Positions 9,338-17,552 of a DNA stretch of 64,000 nt are shown in pieces (position 1 is the first letter of the stretch; every line of letters begins with the position of its first letter). The notes beneath the pieces were generated by a model, which made no database searches, had not been told where the DNA came from, and saw nothing but the letters and a program-made list of their open reading frames with translations. Source of the DNA: a bacterium (lineage in GTDB: Bacteria; Krumholzibacteriota; Krumholzibacteriia; LZORAL124-64-63); contig JAAEQC010000164.1 of assembly GCA_024231905.1 (NCBI GenBank), forward strand, positions 1 to 64,000, written 5' to 3'. The translations under genes and the position numbers were made by a program.

Positions 9338-10584
9338 GGGACGCGGTCCAGGTCCGCGGGCAGGCGTATGCGGATGAATTCGTTGTCGTCCGGGACGCCC
9401 GGCCGCCGGCCGTCGGACATGGGGTAGTTGTTGTCGTTACCCACGAGCAGGGTGCGCCCGTCCAGGGCCATCAGGCACTCGGGCGTGACGTAGGGGAAGG
9501 CGTAGGGATCGCCCAGGCCCACGGCGCCGTCCTCGGGCTCGGTCATGCGGTCCGGGTCGGGGATGGCCAGCAGGTCGACGATCAGGGTCTTGGCCAGGTC
9601 CTCGCCCGTGCCTTGTTGGCCGAGGGGAGCCCGGAAGACGCGCTTGAAGCGGGTCTCGGCGCCGGCCTTGCCGTCCCGCTCGGTGACCAGGAGGGCGCCG
9701 CCGGGGGTGCAGTCGGCCGAGGCGATGTCGTGGAGTGGGTCGTCCACGCGCCAGGTCCACCAGCGGCCGGTGAAGGCGGCGGCGGCGGTGTCGAACTCCA
9801 GGACGAGGCGGCGGTCGCGCCGGGGATCGTCCAGGAAGGCACGCTCGACGACGGCGTACATGTACACACCGTCGGGCGCCAGAGCCAGGCCCTCCAGACC
9901 GCCGCTGCGGGGGTGGTTGGCCATGGACTTGGCCAGGTCCTCGTTGAGGCTGTGGAAGTCCGGGTGATCGGGGCTGCGCAGGGTCTCCTGGCCGCCGACG
10001 AGGGGGCGCAAGGGCTCCGGGATGGGCACGGCCACCGGCGCGGCGAGCAGGGCGCCGCCGGCGTCGAGGTGCAGGAGGGCCGGCCCGAACTCCTCGCCCA
10101 CCCAGAAGGTGCCGTCGGCCAGGCGCACGAAGCTCTCCGGGTCGAAGTCGGAGCCCGTGAGGACCCGGTGGCCGGTCTCGCCCCGACGGGCGAAAGGAGC
10201 CAGTCCGCGGGGGTCGGCCAGGTCGGTCACTGCCAGCACGTCCACGCGTCCGCCCGCCCGGGGCGGGAAGTCCAGGTGCAGGCGCAGGCGGTACCACCTG
10301 AGGGGATAGGCGGGACTGTTGGCCCGGACGCCGAAGCCGTTGTCGCCCAGGACGAGGACCGTACCGTCGTCGCCGGCGACCACCGAACTGAAGCCCTGCA
10401 CCGGCACCGACGGGAAGGGCGGCGTGCGGCCGTTGATGGTGTCGTCCAGGGCATGGCCTACGGCCGGACCCGGAGCGAAAGTGTCCGCGGGCAGGACGGC
10501 ACGGCCATCGAGTGCGGGCTCGTCGGGGGCCGTGGAGCAGCCGGCCGCCAGGATCAGCAGGATCGCCGCCGCGCGGGTTCTCAT
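9334..10584 (-). CDS. Esterase-like/phytase-like exported lipoprotein
   Basis: This is a 416-residue protein with a lipoprotein signal (MRTRAAAILLILAAGCS; lipobox LAAGC, Cys16). The body is a six-bladed-type propeller of the 'esterase-like activity of phytase' family (PF13449). Typical stretches are FSSVVAGDDGTVLVLGDNGFG, WVGEEFGP, GGLEGLALAPDG and the closing VGNDNNYP. These proteins are extracytoplasmic and their substrates are mostly undefined. ATG 10584 overlaps the upstream gene's TGA by four bases, and its own stop overlaps the next ATG. The coupling to a membrane-anchored regulator upstream suggests the regulator controls this exported hydrolase and the GT-C protein behind it. Confidence 0.8.
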   Translation of the reverse strand: MRTRAAAILLILAAGCSTAPDEPALDGRAVLPADTFAPGPAVGHALDDTINGRTPPFPSVPVQGFSSVVAGDDGTVLVLGDNGFGVRANSPAYPLRWYRLRLHLDFPPRAGGRVDVLAVTDLADPRGLAPFARRGETGHRVLTGSDFDPESFVRLADGTFWVGEEFGPALLHLDAGGALLAAPVAVPIPEPLRPLVGGQETLRSPDHPDFHSLNEDLAKSMANHPRSGGLEGLALAPDGVYMYAVVERAFLDDPRRDRRLVLEFDTAAAAFTGRWWTWRVDDPLHDIASADCTPGGALLVTERDGKAGAETRFKRVFRAPLGQQGTGEDLAKTLIVDLLAIPDPDRMTEPEDGAVGLGDPYAFPYVTPECLMALDGRTLLVGNDNNYPMSDGRRPGVPDDNEFIRIRLPADLDRVP

Positions 10585-12713
10585 CGGACGTCCTCCACGA
10601 GCATGAGGTCGCCCACGCTGTTCTCGATGCGGGCGTAGTAGATGGTGCGGCCGTCCGGCGCCACGGTCAGGCTGGGCGATGCCAGGTTGGGGACGCGGGT
10701 CACGTCGGCGAGTTCGCTGCCGTCCAGGTTCGCCCGCACAATGCGGGGGCCCTCGTGGTCGTAGTCCACCAGGACCAGGCCGCCGGACCAGAGATCCCAG
10801 TTGCGCGCGTCGCCCTGAATGGGCAGGCCCTCGAGCACGCGTTCCGGCGCCGCGCCGGGGTCGGCCAGGGATCGTCGCCACAGGCCGCCCTCGCCCTCGC
10901 GGCTGAAGTAGAGCCAGGCGCCGTCGGGTCCTTCGCGGGGGGCCAGGCCACCGTCGCGGGTCAGGGGTCGCGGAGCGCCTTCTTCGCGGACGGGTATGCG
11001 CCAGACCTGCCAGTCGCCGCTGCGGTTGGAGCCGCAGTACACGGCCAGGCCGTCCCCGGACCAGGACGGAGCCAGATCGTGGGCCGGATGGTCGGTCAGG
11101 CGGGTGATGGTGCGGGTTTCGACCTCGGCCACGAAGAGGTTGGCCCAGCCTTCGGGACCGGCGTTGAAGACCAGGCGTCGGCCGTCGGGGGACCAACGGG
11201 GTCCCGAGACCCGGGCGCCGCCGAAACGGGTCAGCTGCACGGGTAGGGATCCGTCCGGGCGGCACGTCCAGATCTCCAGATTGCCCGACCGGGACGAGGT
11301 GAAGGCCATCTGCCGGCCGTCGGGCGAGATCCGGGCTTCGCAGTCCCAATAGGTGGAGACCAGGACAGGTTCGGTGGTCAGACCGCTGCCGTCTGCGGGT
11401 TGTTCGATGCGCCACACGTTCTTTTCGTAGCGCCGGTGCTGGTAGACGAGGCGGCCCGAAGCGAAACCCATGTGGGGGAAGTGGATCCACTCGCCGGGCA
11501 AGGGGATCCAGCGCGTGGCCGGATCGTCCACGTCCACCCGCCACAGGGCATAGTCGCCGTTCTGCCGGGAGGAGACGATGATCTCCCGCCCGTTGCGGTG
11601 CCAACAGGCTCCTTCGAGGGTGCCGAGGCCACCCACGAGTTGCCGGGAGGACCCGCCGCGCAGATCCACCAGGTGGACCTCGTCCTGCCCGGCCGGGGTC
11701 TTGCGCAGGAAGATCACACGCCGTCCCCCGGGGCCCACCAGGGGGGCCACGTGGGAGCAGCCGGCGGGCGTGGGGGTCAGTTCGCGTTCGATGCCGGAAG
11801 CCAGGTCCCTGACCAGCAACCGGCCCGGCCCGTCGCGCTCGTCGGCGACGGCGTAGACGAGCTGCGTGCCGTCGGGTGTCCAGTTCATGCCGTAGATGGC
11901 CGGCAAGGGACCGAGGATCACCCGCGGCGCTCCGCCCAGGAGCGGCACGGCCAGGAGGCCCACGCCCCCCTCGTCACCGTGGATGTAGGCCAGCTCCTCG
12001 TCGCCGGGAATCCACACGGGATAGACGTCCCAGCCCGTGTGGTCGGTCAGGCGCAGGGGATTGTCGTGGCCCACCTGCTTGACGTAGATGTCGAGATTGT
12101 CGCCGTCGGGCCCGCCCCAGGTGAAGGCGACCTTGGACCCGTCGGGGGACAGGGCCGGGTACCGCTCGACGCCGGGGTAGGTGGTCAGGGGCACGGCCGA
12201 CAGGGGCGGGGTGTAGGCGGGATCCGGTTCGCCACGACCGAGATACAGGACCAGGGCCAGGGCGGTGACCACGACGAACCCGACGGCGGCCAGGGCCAGG
12301 TGGCGCAAGTCGGAAAGACCGCGCCGCGGGGTCCGGGCCCCGGCCGGGCGCACTTCCTTCTCTTCCAGCACGGTCCCGACTTCCGCCACCAACCGGTAGC
12401 CGCCCTTGCGGATGGTCTCGATGTAGCGCGGTTGCTGGGAATCGTCCCCCAGGATACGCCGCAGTTCGGACACGGAGCGGGTCAGGGCCTCTTCGCCCAC
12501 CACCGTGTCGCCCCACACCCGATCCAGTAGATCCCGCCGTTCGATGACCTGGCCCGCCGATCCGGCCAGGCATACCAGCACGTCCATGAGCCGGGGCTCG
12601 ATCTGGACCGTCTCGCCCCCGCGGGAGAGGCGATGCAGGTCGGGATGGACGGTCCAGTCCCCGACTCGCAAGGCCGAGGCGCCTTTTCCGTTGTCCAGGG
12701 GGTGTGTGGTCAT
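10581..12713 (-). CDS. Membrane-anchored winged-helix regulator with PD40 propeller sensor
   Basis: This is a 710-residue one-component receptor. Residues ~15-110 form an OmpR/CadC-type winged helix (RVGDWTVHPDLHRLSR, then LLDRVWGD, VSELRRILGDD and IETIRKGGYRLV). A single transmembrane helix lies at ~135-155 (LRHLALAAVGFVVVTALALVLYLG). The outer part is a TolB/PD40 beta-propeller with repeated S-P-D-G blades (ALSPDGSKVAFTW, SPDGRRLVF). The family places DNA binding in the cytoplasm and ligand sensing in the periplasm, as CadC does. It heads a three-gene operon with an esterase-like lipoprotein and a GT-C protein. A paralogue lies at 60768-62915. A pair of 16-bp direct repeats upstream may be its operator. 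Confidence 0.88.
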   Translation of the reverse strand: MTTHPLDNGKGASALRVGDWTVHPDLHRLSRGGETVQIEPRLMDVLVCLAGSAGQVIERRDLLDRVWGDTVVGEEALTRSVSELRRILGDDSQQPRYIETIRKGGYRLVAEVGTVLEEKEVRPAGARTPRRGLSDLRHLALAAVGFVVVTALALVLYLGRGEPDPAYTPPLSAVPLTTYPGVERYPALSPDGSKVAFTWGGPDGDNLDIYVKQVGHDNPLRLTDHTGWDVYPVWIPGDEELAYIHGDEGGVGLLAVPLLGGAPRVILGPLPAIYGMNWTPDGTQLVYAVADERDGPGRLLVRDLASGIERELTPTPAGCSHVAPLVGPGGRRVIFLRKTPAGQDEVHLVDLRGGSSRQLVGGLGTLEGACWHRNGREIIVSSRQNGDYALWRVDVDDPATRWIPLPGEWIHFPHMGFASGRLVYQHRRYEKNVWRIEQPADGSGLTTEPVLVSTYWDCEARISPDGRQMAFTSSRSGNLEIWTCRPDGSLPVQLTRFGGARVSGPRWSPDGRRLVFNAGPEGWANLFVAEVETRTITRLTDHPAHDLAPSWSGDGLAVYCGSNRSGDWQVWRIPVREEGAPRPLTRDGGLAPREGPDGAWLYFSREGEGGLWRRSLADPGAAPERVLEGLPIQGDARNWDLWSGGLVLVDYDHEGPRIVRANLDGSELADVTRVPNLASPSLTVAPDGRTIYYARIENSVGDLMLVEDVR

Positions 12714-12781
12714 CCGGCGATCCTCTCGCTCAACGGCCTCATTTCCAGCAAGTTAACCCATGAGAGAACCTCTGGAAAGCA

Positions 12782-12819
12782 TCCGGAGGGAACCATGAGG
12801 AGTTCCGGAGGCAACCATG
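12782..12819. promoter_or_regulatory. Tandem 16-bp direct repeats in a divergent promoter region
   Basis: TCCGGAGGGAACCATG (12782-12797) and TCCGGAGGCAACCATG (12804-12819) match at 15 of 16 positions with a 22-bp period, two helical turns. They lie between the winged-helix/PD40 regulator (minus) and the NTF2-like gene (plus). OmpR-type winged helices commonly bind tandem direct repeats on one face of DNA, so this is a candidate operator. Confidence 0.4.
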
Positions 12820-12918
12820 CGGCGCCCATCAGGCGCGGCCCCGGCCGGACCACTAGATTCGCGTCCATCAACGGCCGGAGGACCGGTCGAGAGTAGCATT
12901 CAGCGAAAGGACGCGGAC

Positions 12919-13383
12919 ATGAAAAAACAGGGAATCACCCCGGCGGCGGCGATCCTGGCGGCGGCCGTCATCTGCGGGATGGCCGGGCTGGCCCCCCACC
13001 CGGCGCAGGCCGCGGACGACGATACGGCGGCGGATCTGCTGGAAGTTGAGAAGGTGGCGGACCTCTACCTGCGCAGTGGCCAGACCGGAGACGTGAGCAT
13101 GCTCCGACGCGCCTTCCACGAGAGCACGCGCCTGCAGTTCGTCAAGAAGAGCCAGTATGTGGAATGGGCCGGCGCCGATTACATCAGCTGGCGCACGCCC
13201 GGCAAGACGTCCGACTACGAAGCCCGGGTCCTCATGGTGGACTGCGCCGGCGACGCGGCCATGGCCAAAGTGGAGCTGGATTTCGGTAGCCACCGCTTCC
13301 TGGACTACCTGAGCCTGCTGCGGATCGAGGGCCGCTGGTACGTGGTGAACAAGGTCTTCCACCGCGAGGAGGGCGTGCGATGA
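12919..13383 (+). CDS. Exported NTF2-like (lumazine-binding-type) protein
   Basis: This is a 154-residue protein with a Sec signal (MKKQGITPAAAILAAAVICGMAGLA...AQA). The mature part has an NTF2-like alpha+beta fold of the 'putative lumazine-binding' group (PF12893). Indicators are an N-terminal helix EVEKVADLYLRSGQTGD, the central F-V-K-K-S-Q-Y and W-R-T-P-G-K, and the terminal FLDYLSLLRIEGRWYVVNKVFH. Small SnoaL/NTF2-like proteins bind or turn over small ligands, and no substrate can be assigned here. AAGGA precedes ATG 12919. The in-frame ATG at 12817 would add 34 residues ahead of the signal and is rejected. Its TGA overlaps the ATG of a beta-propeller lipoprotein, so the two are coupled. 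Confidence 0.8.
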   Translation: MKKQGITPAAAILAAAVICGMAGLAPHPAQAADDDTAADLLEVEKVADLYLRSGQTGDVSMLRRAFHESTRLQFVKKSQYVEWAGADYISWRTPGKTSDYEARVLMVDCAGDAAMAKVELDFGSHRFLDYLSLLRIEGRWYVVNKVFHREEGVR

Positions 13384-14603
13384 GAACGACGATCATACTG
13401 GCGGCCCTGCTGGCTGCCTCCGGCTGTGCAGCGGCCGAACGCCACGTGGTGGACGGAGTGCTGCACGTGCGCAACGACGCCAGGCCCCGCGACGGGGTCC
13501 GGACCATCGAATTGGAGGAGCAGTGGCGGGTGGGAGGCGACGAGGACGAGGTCTTCTTCGGCCTGGTCAACAAGCTCCTGGTGGCCGACGACGGCACCCT
13601 GTTTCTGCTCGATTCCCGCCTGGCCCACGTGGAGGTCTTCGGACCGGACGGCGTGCACCTACGCACCATCGGGCGGCGGGGCGAGGGTCCCGGCGAGTTC
13701 AACCTGCCCTTGGACATGGTTCTCATGGAGGACGGCTCCCTGGCCGTCAGCGAGGGCGTGCCGGGACGCATCAAGACACTCTCCCGCGAGGGCGTGCCGG
13801 GACCGGAGATCCTGCCGCGGGTCCGCGCCGCCAGTGACGGCGGCCGGGTGGTTCTGGTGAACCTCTTCGGCACCGACAACGGTCTCGTGATCACCGGCCA
13901 GGACGTGAGCACCGACACGGCCACCGGCGACCAGTTCCGCACCTACTTCACCGCCGGCCTGGCGGCTGATGGTGCAGTCGAGCCCTGGTTCCACCGCCGG
14001 GACGTGGCCTGGAACCTGCAGCGGAACTTCGCCGACGAGGATCTCCTGGACTACGCCTGGGAGCGGGTCGGTGCGGCGAGCGACGGCCGGGTGGTGGTGG
14101 GAGAGTCCCGCAACGGCTACGCCCTGACCGTCTACCGTCCCGACGGTGCCGTCGACCGGGTCATCGAGAAAGAGTACTCGTCCTGGAGGCGGGATGATCG
14201 CGCTCGCCGCCGGTGCCAGGCCTGGCTCGACGGTATCGCCCACCAGTTGCCCGGGAACACGGAAACGCGGATGCTCGACACGGAGCCCGACATCCTGCAG
14301 CTTTTCCTGGACGACGCGGACCGCATCTGGGTCCTGGACAGCCGCGCCCGCTGGACGCCCCGGCCCGGCGTGCTGGCCGCCTTCGACGTGTTCACCCTGG
14401 ACGGGGAGTACATCGAGCGGGTGGAGGTGCGGTGCGAGGGCCGCAGCGACTCGGACCGTCTGGTCTTCGGCCCGGACGGCCTCGTCTTCCGCATCACCGG
14501 CTACGTGGAAGCCATGCTGGACCTGCAGGCCAACGGTCATCTCGAACTGGAGGGGGAGGCGGCACCCATGGAGGTGGTGTGCTACCGGCGGACGGGATCC
14601 TGA
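13380..14603 (+). CDS. Six-bladed beta-propeller lipoprotein
   Basis: This is a 407-residue lipoprotein with the signal MRTTIILAALLAASGCA (lipobox AASGC, Cys16). The mature part has 6-bladed propeller features of the NHL/DUF4934 type: LFLLDSRLAHVEVFGPDGVHL, then G-R-R-G-E-G-P-G-E-F and later IWVLDSRARW. The G-x-G-P-G-E-F motif is common in these proteins. They are usually surface or periplasmic and bind unknown ligands. ATG 13380 overlaps the upstream stop as ATGA, so the NTF2-like protein and this one form a two-gene operon. A strong hairpin follows, shared with the convergent PDZ gene. Confidence 0.8.
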   Translation: MRTTIILAALLAASGCAAAERHVVDGVLHVRNDARPRDGVRTIELEEQWRVGGDEDEVFFGLVNKLLVADDGTLFLLDSRLAHVEVFGPDGVHLRTIGRRGEGPGEFNLPLDMVLMEDGSLAVSEGVPGRIKTLSREGVPGPEILPRVRAASDGGRVVLVNLFGTDNGLVITGQDVSTDTATGDQFRTYFTAGLAADGAVEPWFHRRDVAWNLQRNFADEDLLDYAWERVGAASDGRVVVGESRNGYALTVYRPDGAVDRVIEKEYSSWRRDDRARRRCQAWLDGIAHQLPGNTETRMLDTEPDILQLFLDDADRIWVLDSRARWTPRPGVLAAFDVFTLDGEYIERVEVRCEGRSDSDRLVFGPDGLVFRITGYVEAMLDLQANGHLELEGEAAPMEVVCYRRTGS

Positions 14604-14617
14604 CACCGGAAATGGAC

Positions 14618-14648
14618 GAGGGGCCGTCCCCCCGACGGACGGCCCCTC
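14618..14648. terminator. Bidirectional terminator hairpin
   Basis: GAGGGGCCGTCC (14618-14629) and GGACGGCCCCTC (14637-14648) form a perfect 12-bp stem with a 7-base loop. It lies between the convergent propeller lipoprotein and PDZ genes. The trailing bases TCCTACA give only a weak T-tract. Confidence 0.65.
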
Positions 14649-14682
14649 TCCTACAGGCGAAGGGTGGGGTTCGCCTGATCCG

Positions 14683-15834
14683 CTATTCCTCGCGTTCGTC
14701 CCGGAGTTTCAGGCGCACCGTGGCCGAGCCCGTGTCGATGATGATCTCGCCTGTGTTCTTGGACACGCTCACCTCGCCCACGCCGCGTACCTCCACGTCC
14801 ACGTCGCCCATGCTGCCGGCGTAGCGCAGGTGGTTGTCCTGGACGATCACGCCGCCGGCCAGCTCGGTCACGGGAGTGGGTCTGCGCACCACGCGCACGG
14901 GGTAGTCCTCGGTGATGAGTTCGACGATGCCTTCCTCGCCGTCCCGCTCGTAGACCAGGCTCACCACATCGCCGGGCTCGGCGCTGCTGAAGCGGAGGGC
15001 GCCCGTGTCCTCGTCGAGAGCTGCGCCGTCGATCTCCACCAGCACGTCACCCCGGCGCAGGCCGGCGCGGCCGGCGGGACCGTCGCTGTCCACCCGGTAC
15101 ACCCGTGGCGGATTCTCGAAGTAGATGACCGAGTGGTCCTTGTCCCCCTCCTTGACGGTGATCGCCTTGGTCTCGAGGCCGAAGCCGTACCAGCTGCGGG
15201 TGGTGCCTACGCCGCCGCTGCGGGAGCGGCTGACGAAGCTCGATCTGGACGCGGCGCGGGAGGAGGACCGCGAAGAGGCCCGTCCGGAGCTGCGCTCGAC
15301 GCGGGCCCGGTCGGCGCGCAGGCCGTCGGGTTGGCGCAGGTCGATGGTCTCGAGGGAGGGGGTGCCGTCCCGGCCGGGGCGCACCACCTCGAAGGTGTAG
15401 TCGCGGGCCAGGCTCCGGTCGAAGCGGCCGACGGTGATCTCCACGTCCACTTCCTCGCCGTCGCGCAGCACGCGCAGCACCACGTCGTCGCCCGCATCGG
15501 GCCGCATGAGCAGGCGGCTGCCTTCCTCGGAGGCCACGTCGACGCCGTCCACGGCGAGAATGGAGTCGTCCTCCTCGAGCTTGCCGTAGGCGGGACCGCC
15601 CCGCACCACGCGCAGCACCCGCGGCGGGTCGGCGAAGACGAAGTAGCGGCCATGACCGCCCGTGTCGTCCCCCATATGCCCTGCGCCGCCGGCGAGCATG
15701 ATGCCGAAGGTGCCGCGGTCCATGTTGACGACGGTCTCGACGGTCGGTGTGTCGTCCGCTGCGGCGGGGCCGGCCAGCAGGGCGGCCAGGCCCAGCAGGA
15801 GGGCGGCGCCGAGGTGTTTGCGTGGGGTGGTCAT
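14683..15834 (-). CDS. Exported protein with two PDZ domains
   Basis: This is a 383-residue protein with a Sec signal (KHLGAALLLGLAALLAGPAAA). The first PDZ domain covers about residues 60-120 (VLRVVRGGPAYGKLEEDDSILAVDG). A Ser/Arg-rich linker (about 160-190, SSGRASSRSSSRAASRSS) separates it from a second PDZ domain (~215-290, GPAGRAGLRRGDVLVEIDG). No HtrA Ser-His-Asp triad is present, so it is not a protease by itself and probably scaffolds or senses protein C-termini in the periplasm. ATG 15834 follows AAGGA. An earlier in-frame ATG at 15882 overlaps the upstream gene and is disfavoured. It is the last gene of an ECF sigma/putative anti-sigma operon. Confidence 0.8.
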   Translation of the reverse strand: MTTPRKHLGAALLLGLAALLAGPAAADDTPTVETVVNMDRGTFGIMLAGGAGHMGDDTGGHGRYFVFADPPRVLRVVRGGPAYGKLEEDDSILAVDGVDVASEEGSRLLMRPDAGDDVVLRVLRDGEEVDVEITVGRFDRSLARDYTFEVVRPGRDGTPSLETIDLRQPDGLRADRARVERSSGRASSRSSSRAASRSSFVSRSRSGGVGTTRSWYGFGLETKAITVKEGDKDHSVIYFENPPRVYRVDSDGPAGRAGLRRGDVLVEIDGAALDEDTGALRFSSAEPGDVVSLVYERDGEEGIVELITEDYPVRVVRRPTPVTELAGGVIVQDNHLRYAGSMGDVDVEVRGVGEVSVSKNTGEIIIDTGSATVRLKLRDEREE

Positions 15835-15853
15835 GGTCGTGTCCTTCCGTCCG

Positions 15854-16384
15854 TCAGAACCAGATGATCTGGTCGTCGTCATGCTGTCCGTCGGGGGGCG
15901 TCTCGGCCTGTTCGAAGGCCTGGAGGATGCGCGCCGCCAGGGGATCGTCGGGGGCCAGGCGCACCATCTGGTCCGCCACCTGGTAGAGATTGTTCATGGC
16001 CGCGGCGCGCTCGTCGGCGCGGGGCAGGCCATCCGACTGATGGGCCAGTTCCGACAGGGCGGCCACGTAGGCGGCGCCCGCCTGCTGGACCGACGCGTCC
16101 TGTTCGTGCATGGCGAGCATGGCCGTGCGGGTCTGGCGGGAGCCCAGGTCCTGTCCCAGGGCGAAAGCGCCGATCACCGCGGCGCAGGCGGCGGTGGCCG
16201 CCAGGGCCAGGCCGCCGGTGGACAGCCGCCAACCGCGGCGGGCGGGTCGGGCCACGCCGCCCAGGAGGCCGCGCTGGTGCAGGGCCTCGACGGTCAGGTC
16301 TTCCAGGTCCCGGGGCGGCAATTCCTCCCGGGGCAGGGACGCGAAGGCCGCGCGCTCGTCGGGACTGAGGTCATCGTTCGTCAT
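15854..16384 (-). CDS. Putative single-pass anti-sigma factor
   Basis: This is a 176-residue protein with an acidic N-terminal cytoplasmic part (MTNDDLSPDERAAFASLP), one transmembrane helix (about 55-75, GGLALAATAACAAVIGAFALG) and an Ala/Gln-rich outer tail. Its start overlaps the ECF sigma gene's end by 14 bp, the usual arrangement for sigma/anti-sigma pairs. No zinc-binding HxxxCxxC of the ZAS type is visible, so it would belong to a zinc-free class. The assignment rests on topology and position. It could also be a membrane protein that is only co-regulated with the sigma factor. The PDZ gene starts 19 bp downstream. Confidence 0.6.
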   Translation of the reverse strand: MTNDDLSPDERAAFASLPREELPPRDLEDLTVEALHQRGLLGGVARPARRGWRLSTGGLALAATAACAAVIGAFALGQDLGSRQTRTAMLAMHEQDASVQQAGAAYVAALSELAHQSDGLPRADERAAAMNNLYQVADQMVRLAPDDPLAARILQAFEQAETPPDGQHDDDQIIWF

Positions 16385-16937
16385 GATTCACCTTCTTCTC
16401 GGCGGGTTGGCCGAGATAGGACCGCATCCATTTGCGAGCCGCGAAGAGCTGGCTCTTGGAGGTGCCGTCGCTGATGTCCAGGGCGGCGGCGATTTCCCGG
16501 TGTCGCCAGCCTTCCACGTCGTGCAGGACCAGGACCGTGCGGTAGCCGTCCGGCAGCAGGCTGATGGCCCGCTCCAGGTCGATGGCTTCCTCGTGGGTCG
16601 CCGGCCGGACCGGAGCCTCGGGGACTTCTTCCACCACGACCTCGTCCCGCCGGCCCAGGCGCCTCAGGTGGGTGCGAGCCATGTTCAGGCCCACGCCCGT
16701 GAGCCAGGTGCCGAAAGCCGCCTCGCCACGGAACGTGCCGAGTTTCTCGACCACACGGATCCAGGTCTCCTGGAGCACGTCCTCGGCGTCCCGGCGGCTA
16801 CCGCCCAGGACCCGCAGCAGGAAGTTGAATAGCCGCGGCGAGTGGTGCCGGTAGAGCTGGCGAAAGGCGTCCTCGTCGCCGTCGGCGAGGACCGCCGCCA
16901 CCAGGGGCCGGTCACGATCAGGGGTGTGGGTGGACAT
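16371..16937 (-). CDS. ECF-type RNA polymerase sigma factor
   Basis: This is a 188-residue sigma-70 of the extracytoplasmic-function class. Region 2 begins with AFRQLYRHHSPRLFNFLLRVLGGSRRDAEDVLQETWIRV, containing the DAEDVLQETW core-binding motif. Region 4 covers about 125-175 (LPDGYRTVLVLHDVEGWRHREIAAALDISDGTSKSQLFAARK). ATG 16937 is preferred because AGAGG lies seven bases upstream. ATG 16943 is in frame but only one base from AGAGG. The gene heads an operon with a one-helix membrane protein and a double-PDZ protein, as in envelope-stress circuits. It most likely activates its own operon, but no promoter logo can be confirmed. Confidence 0.92.
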   Translation of the reverse strand: MSTHTPDRDRPLVAAVLADGDEDAFRQLYRHHSPRLFNFLLRVLGGSRRDAEDVLQETWIRVVEKLGTFRGEAAFGTWLTGVGLNMARTHLRRLGRRDEVVVEEVPEAPVRPATHEEAIDLERAISLLPDGYRTVLVLHDVEGWRHREIAAALDISDGTSKSQLFAARKWMRSYLGQPAEKKVNHDER

Positions 16938-17057
16938 CCTCATGCCTCTATGTGGCCTGGGGGGGCTGTAGGGTTGGGTGGTGGTACGAAAATAAATAGG
17001 CGGGGGTTCAGGGCCGAGGGGGCGTCCGGTGCGCAACCGACGAGATCGTTTGCAACA

Positions 17058-17089
17058 TGTCAAGCCAACTTGACGTAAAGTCAGCTTGA
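17058..17089. promoter_or_regulatory. CTTGAC operator array upstream of the XRE regulator
   Basis: GTCAAG (17058-17063) and CTTGAC (17068-17073) form a perfect inverted repeat with a CCAA spacer. A second CTTGAC lies at 17084-17089, sixteen bases after the first, and a GTCA half-site lies at 17079-17082. TTGACG and TTGACA inside these sites could also serve as -35 boxes. The array lies 44-75 bases upstream of the XRE gene, so autoregulation is the simplest reading. Confidence 0.45.
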
Positions 17090-17132
17090 CACTACCGTCA
17101 CCGGGTCCTCATCACCCGGACAGGGAGCGGCC

Positions 17133-17348
17133 ATGAAGAACGACATCGTCAACAAGGTGAAGGAGCTGCGCACGGCCCAGGGACTCACCCAAGAGGAGTT
17201 GGCGCAGCAGGCGGGCGTCTCGCGGCAAAGCGTGATCTCCATCGAACGCGGCCGCTACGTGCCCGGCCTGGCCCTGGCCTTGCGCCTGGCCCACATCTTC
17301 GCCTGCGCCACCGACGAGGTCTTCCGACTCGAGGAGAACGGATCATGA
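17133..17348 (+). CDS. Small XRE-family HTH regulator
   Basis: This is a 71-residue protein consisting almost only of a Cro/C1-type helix-turn-helix (VKELRTAQGLTQEELAQQAGVSRQSVISIERGRYVPGLALALRLA). The T-Q-E-E-L-A and S-R-Q-S-V pattern and the C-terminal TDEVFRLEE are typical of the short YozG-like group, which regulates adjacent membrane protein genes. Its stop overlaps the next ATG. It leads a four-gene run with two small membrane proteins and an exported alpha/beta hydrolase. The CTTGAC array upstream is the likely target. Confidence 0.9.
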   Translation: MKNDIVNKVKELRTAQGLTQEELAQQAGVSRQSVISIERGRYVPGLALALRLAHIFACATDEVFRLEENGS

Positions 17349-17542
17349 TGGACGAGAGGGCGGTCCTGCACCGCTACAAATCGACGAGCCACGCGGGGGT
17401 GTCCTGCGCGCTCATGGTCATGGGCTGGTTCGCGTACCAGTACTACGGGCAGGGGGTTTTCCGGAAAGACCTGCTCATCATCGGCGCGGCGACGGCGGTC
17501 ATCAAGGTGGCCTCCCTGGTCTGGTACCGCTGGCGGGACTGA
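17345..17542 (+). CDS. Small membrane protein of unknown function
   Basis: This is a 65-residue protein with two hydrophobic segments (GVSCALMVMGWFAYQYY and LLIIGAATAVIKVASLVWY). The N-terminus is charged and it ends in YRWRD. ATG 17345 overlaps the XRE stop, and an adjacent ATG at 17348 is possible. DUF2178-like and similar two-helix proteins often follow short XRE regulators, but I cannot place this one in a named family. It lies ten bases ahead of a second small membrane protein gene. Confidence 0.7.
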   Translation: MMDERAVLHRYKSTSHAGVSCALMVMGWFAYQYYGQGVFRKDLLIIGAATAVIKVASLVWYRWRD

Positions 17543-17552
17543 GGAGATTGCC

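Noticed and set aside
14683..15834. An HtrA/DegS-type protease
   Set aside because: PDZ domains are clear but no Ser-His-Asp protease domain is present.
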